Shown: positions 16,649-26,821, counted from the stretch's first letter. The stretch: 64,000 nt of DNA from Rivularia sp. MS3 (GCA_019192545.1 JAHCMI010000008.1:99602-163601), one strand, 5' to 3'. Translations and numbers: made by a program. The notes: a model not told the origin generated them from the letters alone.

Positions 16649-18115
16649 TTACTCATTACGTTTCTCTAATTTTTTCTTGATTCTGTAATCATCTGGCGGG
16701 CTGGTAAAAATGCGATCGCCTTTTTGTAATCCTTCTAATATTTGAGTTTCGTTTCCGACTTGGGAGCCAATTGTAACTTCGTTAAATTTTGCTTTGTTAT
16801 TTTTATCGGGTATTAGTACACCTGTTTGACCTTTTTCTGTGACAATAGCAACTGTTGGTAGCCATAATGCATTAACATCGTCACCTAAAAAAGTCAGATT
16901 TACGTTTAAGCCGGAACGCAGTTTATCTCGACCTGTAGTAATTGCAACTCTAACTTGAAATAATGTCACTCCTTGTTCGTTGACTGCTTCAGGAGCAATT
17001 AAACGTACATTACCTTTAAAGACTTGGTCGGGATAAGCATCAGCAACAATTTCTACTTCCTGCCCTACCTTAATCTTTCCGATATCGGCTTCGGGTACGT
17101 TGGCTAATATTTCTAATCCTCTGGCAAGGGCAACAATGGAACTTGATGTGGCTGATGCGCTAGTCGATGCTGAAGTAGTGGGCGTAACAAATGCACCAAT
17201 GTTTGCGAACTTCTGAGTAATAATACCGCTGAATGGAGCGCGGATAATCGTGTTATTCAAATTTACCTGCTCCGTCTTCAGTTGTGCTTGTGCGGCACTT
17301 ACTGCTGCTTTTGCTTGAGCAATTTCTTCTGGGCGAGAGCCACTTTCTAACAACTCTAATTGAGCGCGTGCTTCTGCTACTGCTGCTTCAAGCCGAGCGA
17401 TTTCTTCTCGGCGACTGCCGCTTTTTAACAAAGCTAATCTTTTTTGGGCTTCGAGTAAATTTGCACTCTCCGTTTTATCTTCGCTAATAAATTGATCTAA
17501 TCTTTCTTTTTCTACAGCCCCTTGCTTGTACAAATTACGGTAACGCCTCACCTGTTCGTTAGTTAAATCAACTCTTGAGGAAGCAGCGTTAACTTGTGCT
17601 TGTGCTTGAGCAATTTCTTGGGGACGATTTCCCGAACGAGCTGCGGCTAATTGTGCTTGAGCTTGGGACAAACGCGCTTTTGCTTGACTAATTTCTTGTG
17701 GACGAGAACCGGCTTTTTGCTGGTCTAATCTTGCTTGCTGTTGTGCTAAGTTAGCACGAGCCTGCAAAATTCTTGCCTGAATATCTGCGCTATCCATTCT
17801 GGCTAGAACCTGTCCCTGCGTTACTTTATCGCCTTGTTCTACATACAATTGGGTTACTGTGCCGGGATTTTTCGGGCTGATATTAACGCTTTGAACTGGC
17901 ACAACTTTTCCGCTAGCATTCAGAAGTAAAGTTACATTTTTTTCTTGTACGGGAACAGTAAGTTTTGTTATGTCTTGTTTATTGTTGGTTCTGTTGACAA
18001 CAATATAAGTAGTCGTTGCACCAACAATTACAATTCCTGTTGCAAAAACAGCTATCAGCAGGCGAGGTACTCGTTTAACTTTGCCGATTACGGGAATTTC
18101 TATGGGTGTAGCCAT
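16649..18115 (-). CDS. MacA/HlyD-type periplasmic adaptor (membrane fusion) protein
   Basis: Periplasmic adaptor linking the permease to an outer-membrane TolC-like channel. Transmembrane anchor at residues 18-40, first lipoyl half at about 66-110 (GKVVPVQSVNISPKNPGTV, VEQGDKVTQGQVLARMD), a long Ala/Gln-rich coiled coil 111-285, second lipoyl half with IRAPFSGIITQKFANIGAFV, then beta-barrel domains (VEIVADAYPDQVFKG). The coiled coil contains four copies of an SG(S/N)RPxEI unit at about 135-142, 161-168, 232-239 and 258-265, indicating internal duplication of the hairpin. First gene of the export operon. Confidence 0.92.
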   Translation of the reverse strand: MATPIEIPVIGKVKRVPRLLIAVFATGIVIVGATTTYIVVNRTNNKQDITKLTVPVQEKNVTLLLNASGKVVPVQSVNISPKNPGTVTQLYVEQGDKVTQGQVLARMDSADIQARILQARANLAQQQARLDQQKAGSRPQEISQAKARLSQAQAQLAAARSGNRPQEIAQAQAQVNAASSRVDLTNEQVRRYRNLYKQGAVEKERLDQFISEDKTESANLLEAQKRLALLKSGSRREEIARLEAAVAEARAQLELLESGSRPEEIAQAKAAVSAAQAQLKTEQVNLNNTIIRAPFSGIITQKFANIGAFVTPTTSASTSASATSSSIVALARGLEILANVPEADIGKIKVGQEVEIVADAYPDQVFKGNVRLIAPEAVNEQGVTLFQVRVAITTGRDKLRSGLNVNLTFLGDDVNALWLPTVAIVTEKGQTGVLIPDKNNKAKFNEVTIGSQVGNETQILEGLQKGDRIFTSPPDDYRIKKKLEKRNE

Positions 18116-18445
18116 AACAACAGCGATAAAAATATAAGGAGTTTAGGTAATGGGGCATTAGGATATGCCTTTACGGAACTGATAGATTAACGGCAAAGTC
18201 TTACAAATACAGTATTTCGCTTTAAGGAAGTAAACCGATGTTAAATTATCTACCTTCGCGCAAGGCATTTCATATCAAACAAAGAAGATAAAAATCTAAA
18301 ACAGCGACCTATCGCCTAGCTTAACTTCTTTAATAGTAACCTTTTGGGCTTGTATATGACTTCCAAAAGGAGGGTGACTTTAGTCATGATTAATTAGTTT
18401 TTACAAGAGTGTCATTCAAATATTGGATGTGGAATTTACACCCCT
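18116..18445. other. divergent promoter region
   Basis: Between the export operon (minus) and the TPR gene (plus). It contains a hairpin with perfect arms ccttttgg (18340-18347) and ccaaaagg (18363-18370); the second arm runs into the purine-rich aggagg. A regulatory role for the TPR gene leader is possible but unproven. Confidence 0.4.
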
Positions 18446-19444
18446 ATGGAAAGACAAATGATTGAAAAATTTAGCTGTCATCAACAGCCCAGATGGTTTA
18501 AGCTATCTGAAAGATTCCTTAATTTGTGGCTAAGAATGGGTGGTAATGTGCCTAAACGAGTTGGATTGATTTCTGTTCTATTATTATGTAGCTTTTTGAG
18601 CGTATCTCCTAAAAGAGTAAATGCTCAAGCATTAGTACCTCATACCGTGCAGCTTGACGCAGCAAAGTTGGAACAACAAGGGTTAGTTTTGGCGCAAGAA
18701 GCCGCACAATTAGCACAATTTCGTCAGTTTGACTTGGCAATGCCAAGAGCAAGATTAGCTACTCAACTTGCTCCGTCGAGTGACAAAGTATGGTTTCTTT
18801 TAGGAGGACTATATTTACAATCCAAAGAGCTTGATAAAGCCATTAGTGCCCTACAAAAGGCACAGAGTCTTAATGCTAAAAATCCTGAGACTTATTTTGC
18901 TTTGGGTTCTGCTTATTTTCAGCAGCAAAAATACCAATCGGCGATTAATCAATACAAACTTGGTTTAAAAATAAATCCTAAAGATGCAGAAGGGTTGTTT
19001 GATTTAGGCAACGCTTACTATATGCTAGGAAAACTACCCCAGGCTATTAATGAGTACAAAAAATCTATTGTTTATAAGGAAGATTTTTGGCCGGCTGTAA
19101 ACAATATCGGATTGATTCTGTACGAACAAGGCGATGTTAAGAATGCTATGAACCAATGGCAGCAAGCTATTACCAAAGCAAACAAAATTAAACAGCCAGC
19201 CGCCGAACCTCAGCTTGCATTAGCTGTTGCTTTATACAATCGAGGCACTAAAGCAGATCGGCAAAGGGGTTTAGCAATGGGAGAAGCTGCACTCCGCATA
19301 GACGAACGTTATGCCAATTTAGAGTTTCTCAAAGAAAATTTGTGGGGCACTCGTTTACTATCTGATACTAAAAAATTCCTCGAATTACCTAGTATCCAAG
19401 CTGCTTTAAATGGACAACCTCTTTCTCAACCTGCCGGACAATAG
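18446..19444 (+). CDS. exported TPR-repeat protein
   Basis: A 332-residue protein with a positively charged N-terminus and a hydrophobic segment at about 39-60 (VGLISVLLLCSFLSVSP), consistent with a signal peptide or anchor after an unusually long leader. An internal Met5 or Met32 could be the true start. From about residue 110 there are at least four tetratricopeptide repeats (KVWFLLGGLYLQSKELDKAI, ETYFALGSAYFQQQKYQSAI, EGLFDLGNAYYMLGKLPQAI, PAVNNIGLILYEQGDVKNAM). Likely a periplasmic scaffold; partners unknown. Confidence 0.82.
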   Translation: MERQMIEKFSCHQQPRWFKLSERFLNLWLRMGGNVPKRVGLISVLLLCSFLSVSPKRVNAQALVPHTVQLDAAKLEQQGLVLAQEAAQLAQFRQFDLAMPRARLATQLAPSSDKVWFLLGGLYLQSKELDKAISALQKAQSLNAKNPETYFALGSAYFQQQKYQSAINQYKLGLKINPKDAEGLFDLGNAYYMLGKLPQAINEYKKSIVYKEDFWPAVNNIGLILYEQGDVKNAMNQWQQAITKANKIKQPAAEPQLALAVALYNRGTKADRQRGLAMGEAALRIDERYANLEFLKENLWGTRLLSDTKKFLELPSIQAALNGQPLSQPAGQ

Positions 19445-19821
19445 TTTTTACACCAGTAATATTAATAGCGAGTAAAGTGTTTTTTATCACCTTCTTCTGC
19501 TCGTTACTATCGCAAACTTTCTAGTCTATTGCCTAAATGCAATTTTGATAGTACATATATATTATGGCAGCAAAGGTTGGAATAGCTTAGTTGATGGATT
19601 ACAATTTCCGTAAAAAATGGGCAGGCTTTAGGACTAATTGACTCATCGGGCAATCGGTAATGATTTATACTAAGCCTGCTAGTGTTTTTAGATTTTATCT
19701 TGGGGCAGGTTTTAAAACCGTATTAATGGGCTGATATATTCGGCTTTGAGGAATAATTAGCCTGCCCCTGGATGTTATCCAACAAGCGAGGGTATGAAGG
19801 TTCCTCAAAGAAGTATTTTTT
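19445..19821. other. non-coding gap
   Basis: Space between the convergent TPR gene and response regulator. Several copies of gcaggc/gcctgc (near 19622, 19674 and 19752) could pair to form stems, and ggttttaaaacc near 19708 is a perfect palindrome; these may serve as terminators. No gene is evident. Confidence 0.4.
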
Positions 19822-20232
19822 TTAAGGAGCGTTGTTGTCTTCTGGCAAAAGTGCGATGATTTGCTCAACAAACTGTTGGTGATCCACCACTGGTTTGGAA
19901 ATATAACCATCAGCACCGCTTTGTTTAAGAAAACTTTCGCGATCGCCTTCCATAGCGTGGGCTGTAACCAAGATAATAGGTAATGTTGCTGTTTGGGGGT
20001 CAGATTTCAACATTTGAGTAATTTTGATACCATCAACTGATTTACCTTGGTAAACGCTTCTAGAAAGAGAAACATCCATTAAAATAATGTCTGCTTCTTT
20101 TGCTTGAGCAATTTTGATTACTTCGTCTACGTTCTCAGTGTGTTTGACACCTAAACCTCCGCGTTTGGTTAAAATTTTGGAGAAAACGCGAGCATTAACA
20201 AGATCGTCTTCGACAATCAAAACAGTTTTCAT
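19822..20232 (-). CDS. single-domain CheY-like response regulator
   Basis: Stand-alone receiver, about 136 residues from the Met at 20232 (MKTVLIVEDDLVNARVF); a Met five codons upstream is less likely. Acidic pair E/D in VEDD, phospho-acceptor Asp in IILMDVSLS, Thr in LVTAHAM, Lys in GYISKPV. The loop after the phospho-Asp (SRSVYQGKSVDGIKI) is longer than in CheY, as in several cyanobacterial DivK-like receivers. No output domain. The cognate kinase is not nearby. Confidence 0.9.
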   Translation of the reverse strand: MKTVLIVEDDLVNARVFSKILTKRGGLGVKHTENVDEVIKIAQAKEADIILMDVSLSRSVYQGKSVDGIKITQMLKSDPQTATLPIILVTAHAMEGDRESFLKQSGADGYISKPVVDHQQFVEQIIALLPEDNNAP

Positions 20233-20481
20233 GAGAATTGATCGCAATATAGCGTATTTGAGGGGGATAAAGGATTGAAGATAGCACGATTTACACCGTG
20301 TCTACATTCGACCTTGGAAAATTTGTATCCTTGTAAACAAGGATAATGATACTACCTAAAAAGTAAGACATAAATATCAAGATTTTGTGATGCAGAGCAT
20401 TTCATCCGTTATAAGTAAGGTTGCTGCTCCTATTAGTTACGGCAATATTTTTTGTGTAGTTAAAGTTCAGGGAAAAAACTC

Positions 20482-23004
20482 ATGGCAAAACAGTTAAACC
20501 TTCTCTCCACGGGACAGGTAATCACTACGGCCTTGCATACGGAAATGCAAAGGTCTTATCTTGAATATGCCATGAGTGTAATCGTGGGAAGGGCGTTACC
20601 AGATGTACGCGATGGCTTAAAGCCGGTTCATCGGCGGATTTTGTACGCCATGCACGAGCTTGGTTTAACTCCGGACAGACCTTACCGAAAATGCGCTCGT
20701 GTAGTTGGAGACGTGTTAGGTAAATATCACCCCCACGGAGACCAAGCGGTTTACGATGCTTTAGTCCGCTTAGTGCAAACGTTTTCTAGCCGTTACCCTT
20801 TGTTGGGGGGACACGGTAACTTTGGTAGCGTAGATAACGACCCTCCAGCAGCAATGCGCTATACAGAAACGCGCCTTGCACCTATTAGCCATGAAGGAAT
20901 GCTCTCCGAAATTGGTGAAGAAACTGTCGAATTTATCGGCAACTTTGATAATTCTCAACAAGAACCAACTGTTTTACCCGCACAGCTACCGTTTTTATTG
21001 CTTAATGGTTGTGCTGGAATCGCCGTAGGAATGGCTACGAATATTCCACCTCACAATTTAGGTGAAATCGTGGATGGGTTGATTGCTTTGATTGACAACC
21101 CAAATTTATCTGACGAAAAATTATTCAAAATTATACCTGGCCCAGATTTTCCCACTGGCGGAGAAATTGTTGGAAAAGACGGTATCAAAGAAGCTTATAC
21201 CACGGGCAGAGGTGGTATTTTGCTGCGGGGAGTTGCCAGTATAGAGGAAGTACCTACCGGAAGAGGTAACAAAAGACGCACCGCAATAGTTGTAACGGAA
21301 CTACCTTATCAAGTAAATAAGGCAGGTTGGATTGAAAAAGTTGCCGATTTAGTCAATCAGGGGCGGTTGACAGGAATTGGTGACATTCGCGACGAGAGCG
21401 ATCGCGATGGAATGCGTGTAGTCATCGAGTTAAAGCGCGATACTAATCCCCAGGAAGTTTTGTACTATCTGTACCAGCAAAGCGCGCTACAAACTACTTT
21501 TGGGGCAATTCTTCTAGGGTTGATTAACGGACAGCCGCGTCAGTTGAGTTTGCGTCAGCTGCTGCAAGAATTTTTAGATTTTCGCGAACAAACTCTTAAT
21601 CGTCGCTACTCTCATGAATTAGGCAAAGCAGAAAATAGATTGCATTTAGTAGAAGGCTTGCTCGCAGCGCTTTCGCAAGTAGATGAAGTTATAGATATTT
21701 TGCGGCAGGCTCCCGACGGTTCTACAGCTAAAGTAGGTCTTATTAGTAGACTGGAATTGACTGAAGTACAGGCTGATGAAATTTTGGCTATGCCTTTACG
21801 TCGCCTTACTGGCATGGAACGACAAAAATTACAGGAAGAGTATCAAGAGCTTGAATCTAGAATTAATATCCTACGCAAATTACTCAGCGATAGAAAAGAA
21901 TTACTTAAAAGTCTAAAGAAAGATTTACGCAGTTTAAAGCGTTCTTATAACGATGAAAGACGCAGTAAATTTGTAGAAAAACCAGATAATAAAGCATTTG
22001 CTCGACAAAAAAATAAAGGTAGCCAAAAAGATAAAGGTGCTAAATCTAAAGGCGGCAGTCCCCAAATACAGGCACCTGTTGAAGATGTAATTTTGGATTT
22101 TTCTCAACGCGGCTACGTGCGTAGAATAAATTCATCTTCAAAAAAATCGAAATCTGATAGTGCAGTTCCCGATTACGATTTCATACTTCAAGCTCACGAA
22201 ACTAACACTCAAAAAGACTTATTAGTTGTTACTAGCGGCGGTAAAGCTTATCCTTTACAAATTGGCGAAATTCCAGCAACACCACGCGGAGGGCGGGGAA
22301 CACCGTTAATAACTTTGCTGACATCTACGGCTCAAAGTCAAGGTGAGTCTATTGTTAGCCGTTTAGTAATTCCAGATAATCCAGCTAATACACATGTAGT
22401 TCTTCTTACCAAACAGGGGCGTATTAAGCGTTTGTCAGCAGAAGAATTAAATAATGTAACTCGCCGTGGTGTTAGTATTCTCAAACTAAAAGAAAATGAC
22501 GAATTACTGTTAACTAAATTTGTGACTCCGGGAGAACATTTAATTTTAGCTAGTTCTGGTGGTAGAGTGCTGCACTTTGAAGTTAATGACGAACAACTTC
22601 CTTGCATGGGACGTACTGCCGTTGGTTTGCAAGCCTTGCGCGTAGGTAAACAACAACAAATTGTTGGTTGTACCAGGTTTAATAAAAATAATAATTTGTT
22701 GCTGGTTACTCAGGAAGGTTATGCCAAACAACTTAGTGCAACTAGATTAAAGTTAGCGAATCGAGGCGATTTAGGCGCACAAGCATTTAAATTTGCAGTG
22801 CCCACCGACAACCTTGCCGGTATAGGTTTAGTCAAACCGGATACTGAAATAGCGCTGGTTACGAGCAATCAACGAGTTATACGTTTAGATGGCGAAAGCG
22901 TACCTTTATTAACTAAAAACGATAAAGGTGAAAAAGTTGTAGAACTCAACCGAGATGAGCAAATTCTTAGCGTTCATGAAATTGCGATTGAAAAGAATTC
23001 GTGA
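20482..23004 (+). CDS. gyrA: type IIA topoisomerase subunit A (GyrA/ParC paralogue)
   Basis: DNA-cleaving subunit, 840 residues. The N-terminal cleavage core is intact: [37 protein letters not shown] and the active-site Tyr127 in [13 protein letters not shown] coiled-coil region follows at about 440-495. The C-terminal beta-pinwheel has no canonical QRRGGKG GyrA box; the nearest is [11 protein letters not shown] Lys/Ser-rich linker (about 505-535, and [10 protein letters not shown] near 555) sits before and within the first blade. The start [12 protein letters not shown] and the degenerate box fit the second GyrA-like protein that cyanobacteria carry besides the canonical one, so it may be ParC-like in function; recalled, not checked. 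gyrB lies 5.5 kb away on the other strand. Confidence 0.85.
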   Translation: MAKQLNLLSTGQVITTALHTEMQRSYLEYAMSVIVGRALPDVRDGLKPVHRRILYAMHELGLTPDRPYRKCARVVGDVLGKYHPHGDQAVYDALVRLVQTFSSRYPLLGGHGNFGSVDNDPPAAMRYTETRLAPISHEGMLSEIGEETVEFIGNFDNSQQEPTVLPAQLPFLLLNGCAGIAVGMATNIPPHNLGEIVDGLIALIDNPNLSDEKLFKIIPGPDFPTGGEIVGKDGIKEAYTTGRGGILLRGVASIEEVPTGRGNKRRTAIVVTELPYQVNKAGWIEKVADLVNQGRLTGIGDIRDESDRDGMRVVIELKRDTNPQEVLYYLYQQSALQTTFGAILLGLINGQPRQLSLRQLLQEFLDFREQTLNRRYSHELGKAENRLHLVEGLLAALSQVDEVIDILRQAPDGSTAKVGLISRLELTEVQADEILAMPLRRLTGMERQKLQEEYQELESRINILRKLLSDRKELLKSLKKDLRSLKRSYNDERRSKFVEKPDNKAFARQKNKGSQKDKGAKSKGGSPQIQAPVEDVILDFSQRGYVRRINSSSKKSKSDSAVPDYDFILQAHETNTQKDLLVVTSGGKAYPLQIGEIPATPRGGRGTPLITLLTSTAQSQGESIVSRLVIPDNPANTHVVLLTKQGRIKRLSAEELNNVTRRGVSILKLKENDELLLTKFVTPGEHLILASSGGRVLHFEVNDEQLPCMGRTAVGLQALRVGKQQQIVGCTRFNKNNNLLLVTQEGYAKQLSATRLKLANRGDLGAQAFKFAVPTDNLAGIGLVKPDTEIALVTSNQRVIRLDGESVPLLTKNDKGEKVVELNRDEQILSVHEIAIEKNS

Positions 23005-23010
23005 TTTTAA

Positions 23011-23080
23011 AATGTAGGTTGGGTTAGGCGCAAAAGTTATTTTAATAATCAATAATAATGATGCGCCGTAACCCAACATT
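23011..23080. repeat. inverted repeat of the gttgggtta cyanobacterial type
   Basis: Left arm aatgtaggttgggttaggcg and right arm gcgccgtaacccaacatt form a long imperfect stem around an AT-rich loop. It starts 7 bases after the topoisomerase stop. This motif is widely dispersed in cyanobacterial genomes, and here it may also act as a terminator. Confidence 0.7.
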
Positions 23081-23180
23081 AAATACGATCATTTACGTCG
23101 TCATTAGCGCTAAAAGATGAAGAAATTGCTTAGACTTTTTTTTGTTAAAAATCAAATTCCGCATAAGAATTTGTTCAATT

Positions 23181-23777
23181 ATGGCAATAAAACAGTGGCA
23201 AGCTCTCTTTAATCAAATAAATGTAATTGAGTCAAGAAAAAAATCTCATGACAAAAACAGTTTGGAAGAGAACTTATTAGCCTTTGAATCTAACGCAGGC
23301 TTTATTCTACCAACTGAATATAAAAAGTTTCTTCATGTTTTTGGCTCGGGTAGTTTTGGACATGGCTTTTTATATATCTATTATCCTGAATTAAAATTTT
23401 CACAAGATTCTTTAACATACCTTTTAAATGCGGGTAAAGAAGGATTTCTTAAAGATGCTGTGCGTTGGATATCTGGAGAAGAATATGTGACACTATAAGA
23501 AGCAGAAGAAGCAAGATATTTGTTAAATTATGCATTTGCTTTTGGAAGAAGTTCTAGACAAGAAAGTTTATTTTGGGACCTCAGAACTTACTCTGAAATA
23601 GACCAAAGCTACGATATTTATATAGCAAGATTAGAACAAATTCCAGTAAAAATAGGTCGTAGTTTTTTTTAATTTGTGCATGATATCTGTTTTGGCTTGA
23701 ATTCTCAAACAGTTTTTCCATTACAGTTACTAAAATATTTAGATGAAATTAGTTTGACTTTTCACTGTTGTAAATAA
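23181..23777 (+). pseudogene. SMI1/KNR4-family protein, broken by two in-frame stops
   Basis: Reading from the ATG at 23181 (MAIKQWQALFNQI) gives an SMI1/KNR4-like N-terminus (FESNAGFILPTEYKKFLHVFGSGSFG). TAA codons interrupt at 23496 and 23670, yet the same frame continues with homologous sequence: EAEEARYLL, LFWDLRTYSEIDQSYDIYI, KIGRSFF, then after the second stop FVHDICFG. These pieces align without a frameshift to the copy just downstream (YWDLTTYSDEDKNYDIYV, KIGRDFFTFVTDYCLG), so the stops are point mutations. The family often supplies immunity proteins of contact-dependent toxin systems, but no toxin gene is present. Confidence 0.85.
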
Positions 23778-23811
23778 TAAAAAAGTGGATGACGCTCAAC
23801 ATTTAAAATAA

Positions 23812-24481
23812 ATGGCAAATACTAATCTCTCAATTAGAAATAGTTAATAAAAATAGTTTGCCGAATACGGAAGAATATATCCATAATTTTGAATCTCAAA
23901 CGGGAATTATCTTACCTGCCGATTACAAAGAATTATGCCTTCTTTAAGGTGGAGGTACATTCAACGAATTTATAAATATCGATGATATAAATCGTTTGAT
24001 CTATAATATTGAATCTCAAAAAGACGTACTTAAGTATCATCAACCCTTATTAGATAAGCCAAATAGTTGGTTTATAGATAGTTCTGATTTATTGGAAGGC
24101 TGCCAAAAATTCTGCCCGTTTATAAATTCTGCCTTGCAATTTGCTTCTGGTCAAAATAATTATTATATTTACTGGGATTTAACAACTTATAGCGATGAAG
24201 ACAAAAATTACGATATTTATGTAGGTACGTGGGATAACTATGATTTAATCAAAATCGGTCGTGATTTCTTTACTTTTGTCACCGATTATTGTTTGGGAAT
24301 AAAATCTTTTGACTTTTTACTACAAAGGTTTAGACAAAAGCGTTCGGATTTTTATAATTTGTATGAAACTACTTCTAATTATGAAAAACCTACTATTTGT
24401 AAGCCAAAACTAGAAGCTAGATTTGCAGCAACGCTAAAACTTGCTCAAAAGTATTTATTATTTAGATTGTGGTTACTGTAA
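23812..24481 (+). pseudogene. second SMI1/KNR4-family protein, decayed
   Basis: A tandem paralogue of the preceding pseudogene. The homologous frame starts at 23813 (WQILISQLEIV, FESQTGIILPADYKELCLL), but the only start, ATG at 23812, is out of frame with it, so a small indel has removed the start. A TAA at 23945 interrupts the frame right before GGGTFNEF. The rest is open to 24481 and includes FIDSSDLLEGC, YIYWDLTTYSDEDKNYDIYV and a longer C-terminal helix region (RFAATLKLAQKYLLFRL). The open part could look like a 161-residue gene with a TTG start, but the homology upstream shows it is a remnant. Confidence 0.85.
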
Positions 24482-24548
24482 AAATGCTGGAAGTCGAGTT
24501 AATTTTAACCTTCGGATAAGAAAGTCGGCGCTATCTTAAAACAAAAAC

Positions 24549-24570
24549 GCGCTTTCTTGCAAGAAAGCGC
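24549..24570. terminator. perfect 22-base palindrome between convergent genes
   Basis: The sequence reads the same on both strands (arms gcgctttctt and aagaaagcgc). Lying between the SMI1 pseudogene and the exported-protein gene, which end toward each other, it is probably a bidirectional terminator. Confidence 0.7.
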
Positions 24571-24591
24571 ACTTTGTTAATTATTGAATAA

Positions 24592-24972
24592 CTACCAACC
24601 TCTAGCCCCAACTCGCTGACACACAATTTTCATAGCTTTCCCCGCAGCAGTTGTGCTTTTATATTTGAGTTCCTTCTCCGTTTTGTCTTCGTCAACCACT
24701 ATACCGTTGCTGCTAATCAACTCAACCTTTTTCCTAAATAACCGAGATTCACCACAGCTAGCTTTGTAATGTCGTCGCATCATTCCACTGCCATAAAGCA
24801 TAGATATTGCAAACCTCGTCCCTCGAATATTCTTAGTGTTTAAGAATATAGCATCTCCTTGCTTGGTAGTACCTAAATCTATTAGCCTTTCTTGGGCGGT
24901 CGCGGGAAAGTTAAAAATTAAAGGAGTGGACAATAAGCCTAAAAATAAAACTTTGCGGTAGATGAACTTCAT
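24592..24972 (-). CDS. exported hypothetical protein
   Basis: A 126-residue protein with a clear signal peptide: basic start MKFIYRKV, hydrophobic LFLGLLSTPLIFNFP, and cleavage around ATAQE. The mature part begins RLIDLGTTKQGDAIFLNT and has two Cys (in KASCGES and KIVCQRVG) that could form a disulfide. The pattern resembles small periplasmic proteins common in cyanobacteria, but I cannot name a family. Confidence 0.7.
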   Translation of the reverse strand: MKFIYRKVLFLGLLSTPLIFNFPATAQERLIDLGTTKQGDAIFLNTKNIRGTRFAISMLYGSGMMRRHYKASCGESRLFRKKVELISSNGIVVDEDKTEKELKYKSTTAAGKAMKIVCQRVGARGW

Positions 24973-25072
24973 ATCAGTTTTGTTAAGAAGTATTGTTATG
25001 CTGCCATCTTAACCACGGTAACAACCACGACATAACCGCGAAGCTACCAGTTAAAACCTAAAATTTGCGTAA

Positions 25073-25204
25073 AATGGTCATGATTTAGGGGTTTATTCAG
25101 TTGCATTTTCTCCCAACGGTCAAATGATTGCTAGCGCTAGTCGGGATAGTACCATCAAATTATGGGGTATTCCACCAACTAATTTTATTTTCTCGATTCT
25201 TTAG
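25073..25204 (+). pseudogene. remnant of a WD40-repeat protein
   Basis: The frame reads [16 protein letters not shown] then [16 protein letters not shown] before TAG, a nearly complete C-terminal WD40 blade. Immediately upstream the frame is closed by a stop (25070) and no further blades can be read, so only the tail of a larger gene is left. Confidence 0.8.
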
Positions 25205-25332
25205 CGTAAAAATAAGTTTATGTCAATACAATGTAACATGATTGTTGTAAAACGTTGGATGATTTAAAATAATTGCTATACAATGTTGGTAAATGTACCG
25301 AAAAGTTAGGAATTCAGATTGGAGTATTAATT

Positions 25333-25512
25333 ATGACGGATTCGACAAAGACAGCTATTGCAAATGTTGAAGACCGTAATGCTTGGCGCTGGGGTTTTAC
25401 TCCTCAAGCAGAAATTTGGAACGGTCGTTTAGCAATGATTGGCTTTTTGGCTGCTGCTTTAATTGAGCTTTTTTCCGGTGAAGGTTTTTTACACTTTTGG
25501 GGCATCCTTTAA
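25333..25512 (+). CDS. high-light-inducible protein (Hlip/SCP)
   Basis: A 59-residue single-helix member of the chlorophyll a/b-binding superfamily. The chlorophyll-binding helix is [21 protein letters not shown] with the conserved Glu/Asn and the NGRxAMIGF core. Hlips bind chlorophyll and carotenoid in thylakoids, associate with photosystem assembly factors and protect under light stress. The ATG at 25333 is preceded by a good ggag ribosome site at 25321-25324; longer in-frame extensions have no support. Expression is typically light-stress-induced (family knowledge). Confidence 0.93.
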   Translation: MTDSTKTAIANVEDRNAWRWGFTPQAEIWNGRLAMIGFLAAALIELFSGEGFLHFWGIL

Positions 25513-25557
25513 GTTTTGAAATTTAGGATATTGAGATATTAACTTTATATAAATAGT

Positions 25558-25596
25558 TAAAGACCTAGGAGTATTAATTTTCTCCTAGGTCTTTTT
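25558..25596. terminator. bidirectional Rho-independent terminator
   Basis: Arms aagacctaggag and ctcctaggtctt pair perfectly, with A/T tracts on both sides (cttttta on plus). It ends both hli (plus) and sigA (minus). Confidence 0.9.
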
Positions 25597-25654
25597 ATAG
25601 TCGTTTGTCGTTATTTAACAACTACAAACGACTTGATATAAATTAAATAATCTA

Positions 25655-26821
25655 CTAGCGAATATATTCTTTAAGAACGCTATTACGATTGGGATGACGC
25701 AACTTACGAAGTGCTTTTGCTTCAATTTGACGAATGCGTTCGCGGGTTACGTTAAAAATTTGTCCAATCTCTTCAAGAGTTTTCATGCGACCATCATCTA
25801 AGCCATAGCGCAATCTGAGAACATCGCGTTCGCGAGGGCTGAGACTATCTAAAACTTTTTCGAGGTCTTCGCGTAATAAACTCTTAGAAACTTGATCTTC
25901 TGGTGTTTCGCCATCAGACTCGATAAAGTCACCTAAACGGGAATCTTCTTCTTTACCGATAGGAGTTTCTAAAGAAATTGGTAGCTGAGCAGATTTAGCA
26001 ATAAATCTCAGCTTTTCAATAGTCATTTCCATGCGAGTAGCTATTTCTTCCTCGGTGGGTTTGCGTCCCATTTCTTGAGAAAGTAGCTTGGTTGTTTTCT
26101 TAATGCGGGAGATGGTTTCGTATAGGTGAACCGGTAAACGAATCGTCCGAGATTGATCGGCGATCGCACGGGTAATAGCCTGACGAATCCACCATGTAGC
26201 GTAAGTAGAAAACTTATAACCTTTTTCGTGGTCGAACTTTTCAGCAGCGCGAATCAAACCAAGACTACCTTCTTGAATTAAATCTTGGAAAGATAAACCG
26301 CGATTCATGTATTTCTTAGCAATAGAAACTACAAGGCGCAGGTTAGATTGAACCATTTTGTCTTTCGCCCTACGTCCGACGTGAAGGCGATAACGGAATT
26401 TTTGCAAAGGCAATTGTACTGCTTCTGCCCACTCGCTTTCTTGGGGTTGGCGTTCCAACTGCTGCACAAGTCTGTCGCCAACTCTCTCTAATTCGAGCAG
26501 ATCGGCAATTTTACGTGCGAGTTCAATTTCTTCGTCTGCTCGTAAAAGGCGAATTCTACCGATTTCCTGTAAATACAGGCGAATCGAATCTTCGGTGTAA
26601 TGCTTTTTCTTTGCTTGTGTACGACGACGACCTTTTACAGCTTTTCCAGCTTTTACCGTGTCATCGGCTCCAGCTTCTGTAAATTCTCCTTCTTCGCCTT
26701 CATTTATTAAATCTTCTTCTTCTTCATCGTCGATTAAGATTTCTAACTCCATCTCGGGCTGATTTATCACTCCCAGGTTAGGTTGATAAATATTTTCGAG
26801 TACGTTGTTAGCCTGGTTCAT
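25655..26821 (-). CDS. sigA: principal RNA polymerase sigma factor
   Basis: Group 1 sigma-70, 388 residues, the usual size for cyanobacterial SigA. An acidic N-terminal region ([20 protein letters not shown]) is followed by region 1.2 ([16 protein letters not shown]), region 2 with the -10 recognition and melting helices ([21 protein letters not shown] split over about 208-228), region 3, and region 4.2 with the -35 helix-turn-helix ([20 protein letters not shown]). All parts are intact. The start [17 protein letters not shown] follows a purine-rich aaggag site. Confidence 0.96.
   Translation of the reverse strand: MNQANNVLENIYQPNLGVINQPEMELEILIDDEEEEDLINEGEEGEFTEAGADDTVKAGKAVKGRRRTQAKKKHYTEDSIRLYLQEIGRIRLLRADEEIELARKIADLLELERVGDRLVQQLERQPQESEWAEAVQLPLQKFRYRLHVGRRAKDKMVQSNLRLVVSIAKKYMNRGLSFQDLIQEGSLGLIRAAEKFDHEKGYKFSTYATWWIRQAITRAIADQSRTIRLPVHLYETISRIKKTTKLLSQEMGRKPTEEEIATRMEMTIEKLRFIAKSAQLPISLETPIGKEEDSRLGDFIESDGETPEDQVSKSLLREDLEKVLDSLSPRERDVLRLRYGLDDGRMKTLEEIGQIFNVTRERIRQIEAKALRKLRHPNRNSVLKEYIR

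Noticed and set aside
14348..18115. DevBCA heterocyst glycolipid exporter
   Set aside because: Gene order and ATPase would fit, but the permease has the MacB-type NVLFVIPG and RTQEIGLRKAIGA motifs, not the DevC-type sequence as I recall it.
22000..22180. Intein or transposon-like insertion in the GyrA-family gene
   Set aside because: The Lys/Ser-rich segment has no splicing motifs and lies in a linker where topoisomerase subunits vary.
23996..24481. Intact 161-residue gene with TTG start
   Set aside because: Homology to the SMI1/KNR4 family continues upstream through a TAA at 23945, so this is the open part of a pseudogene.
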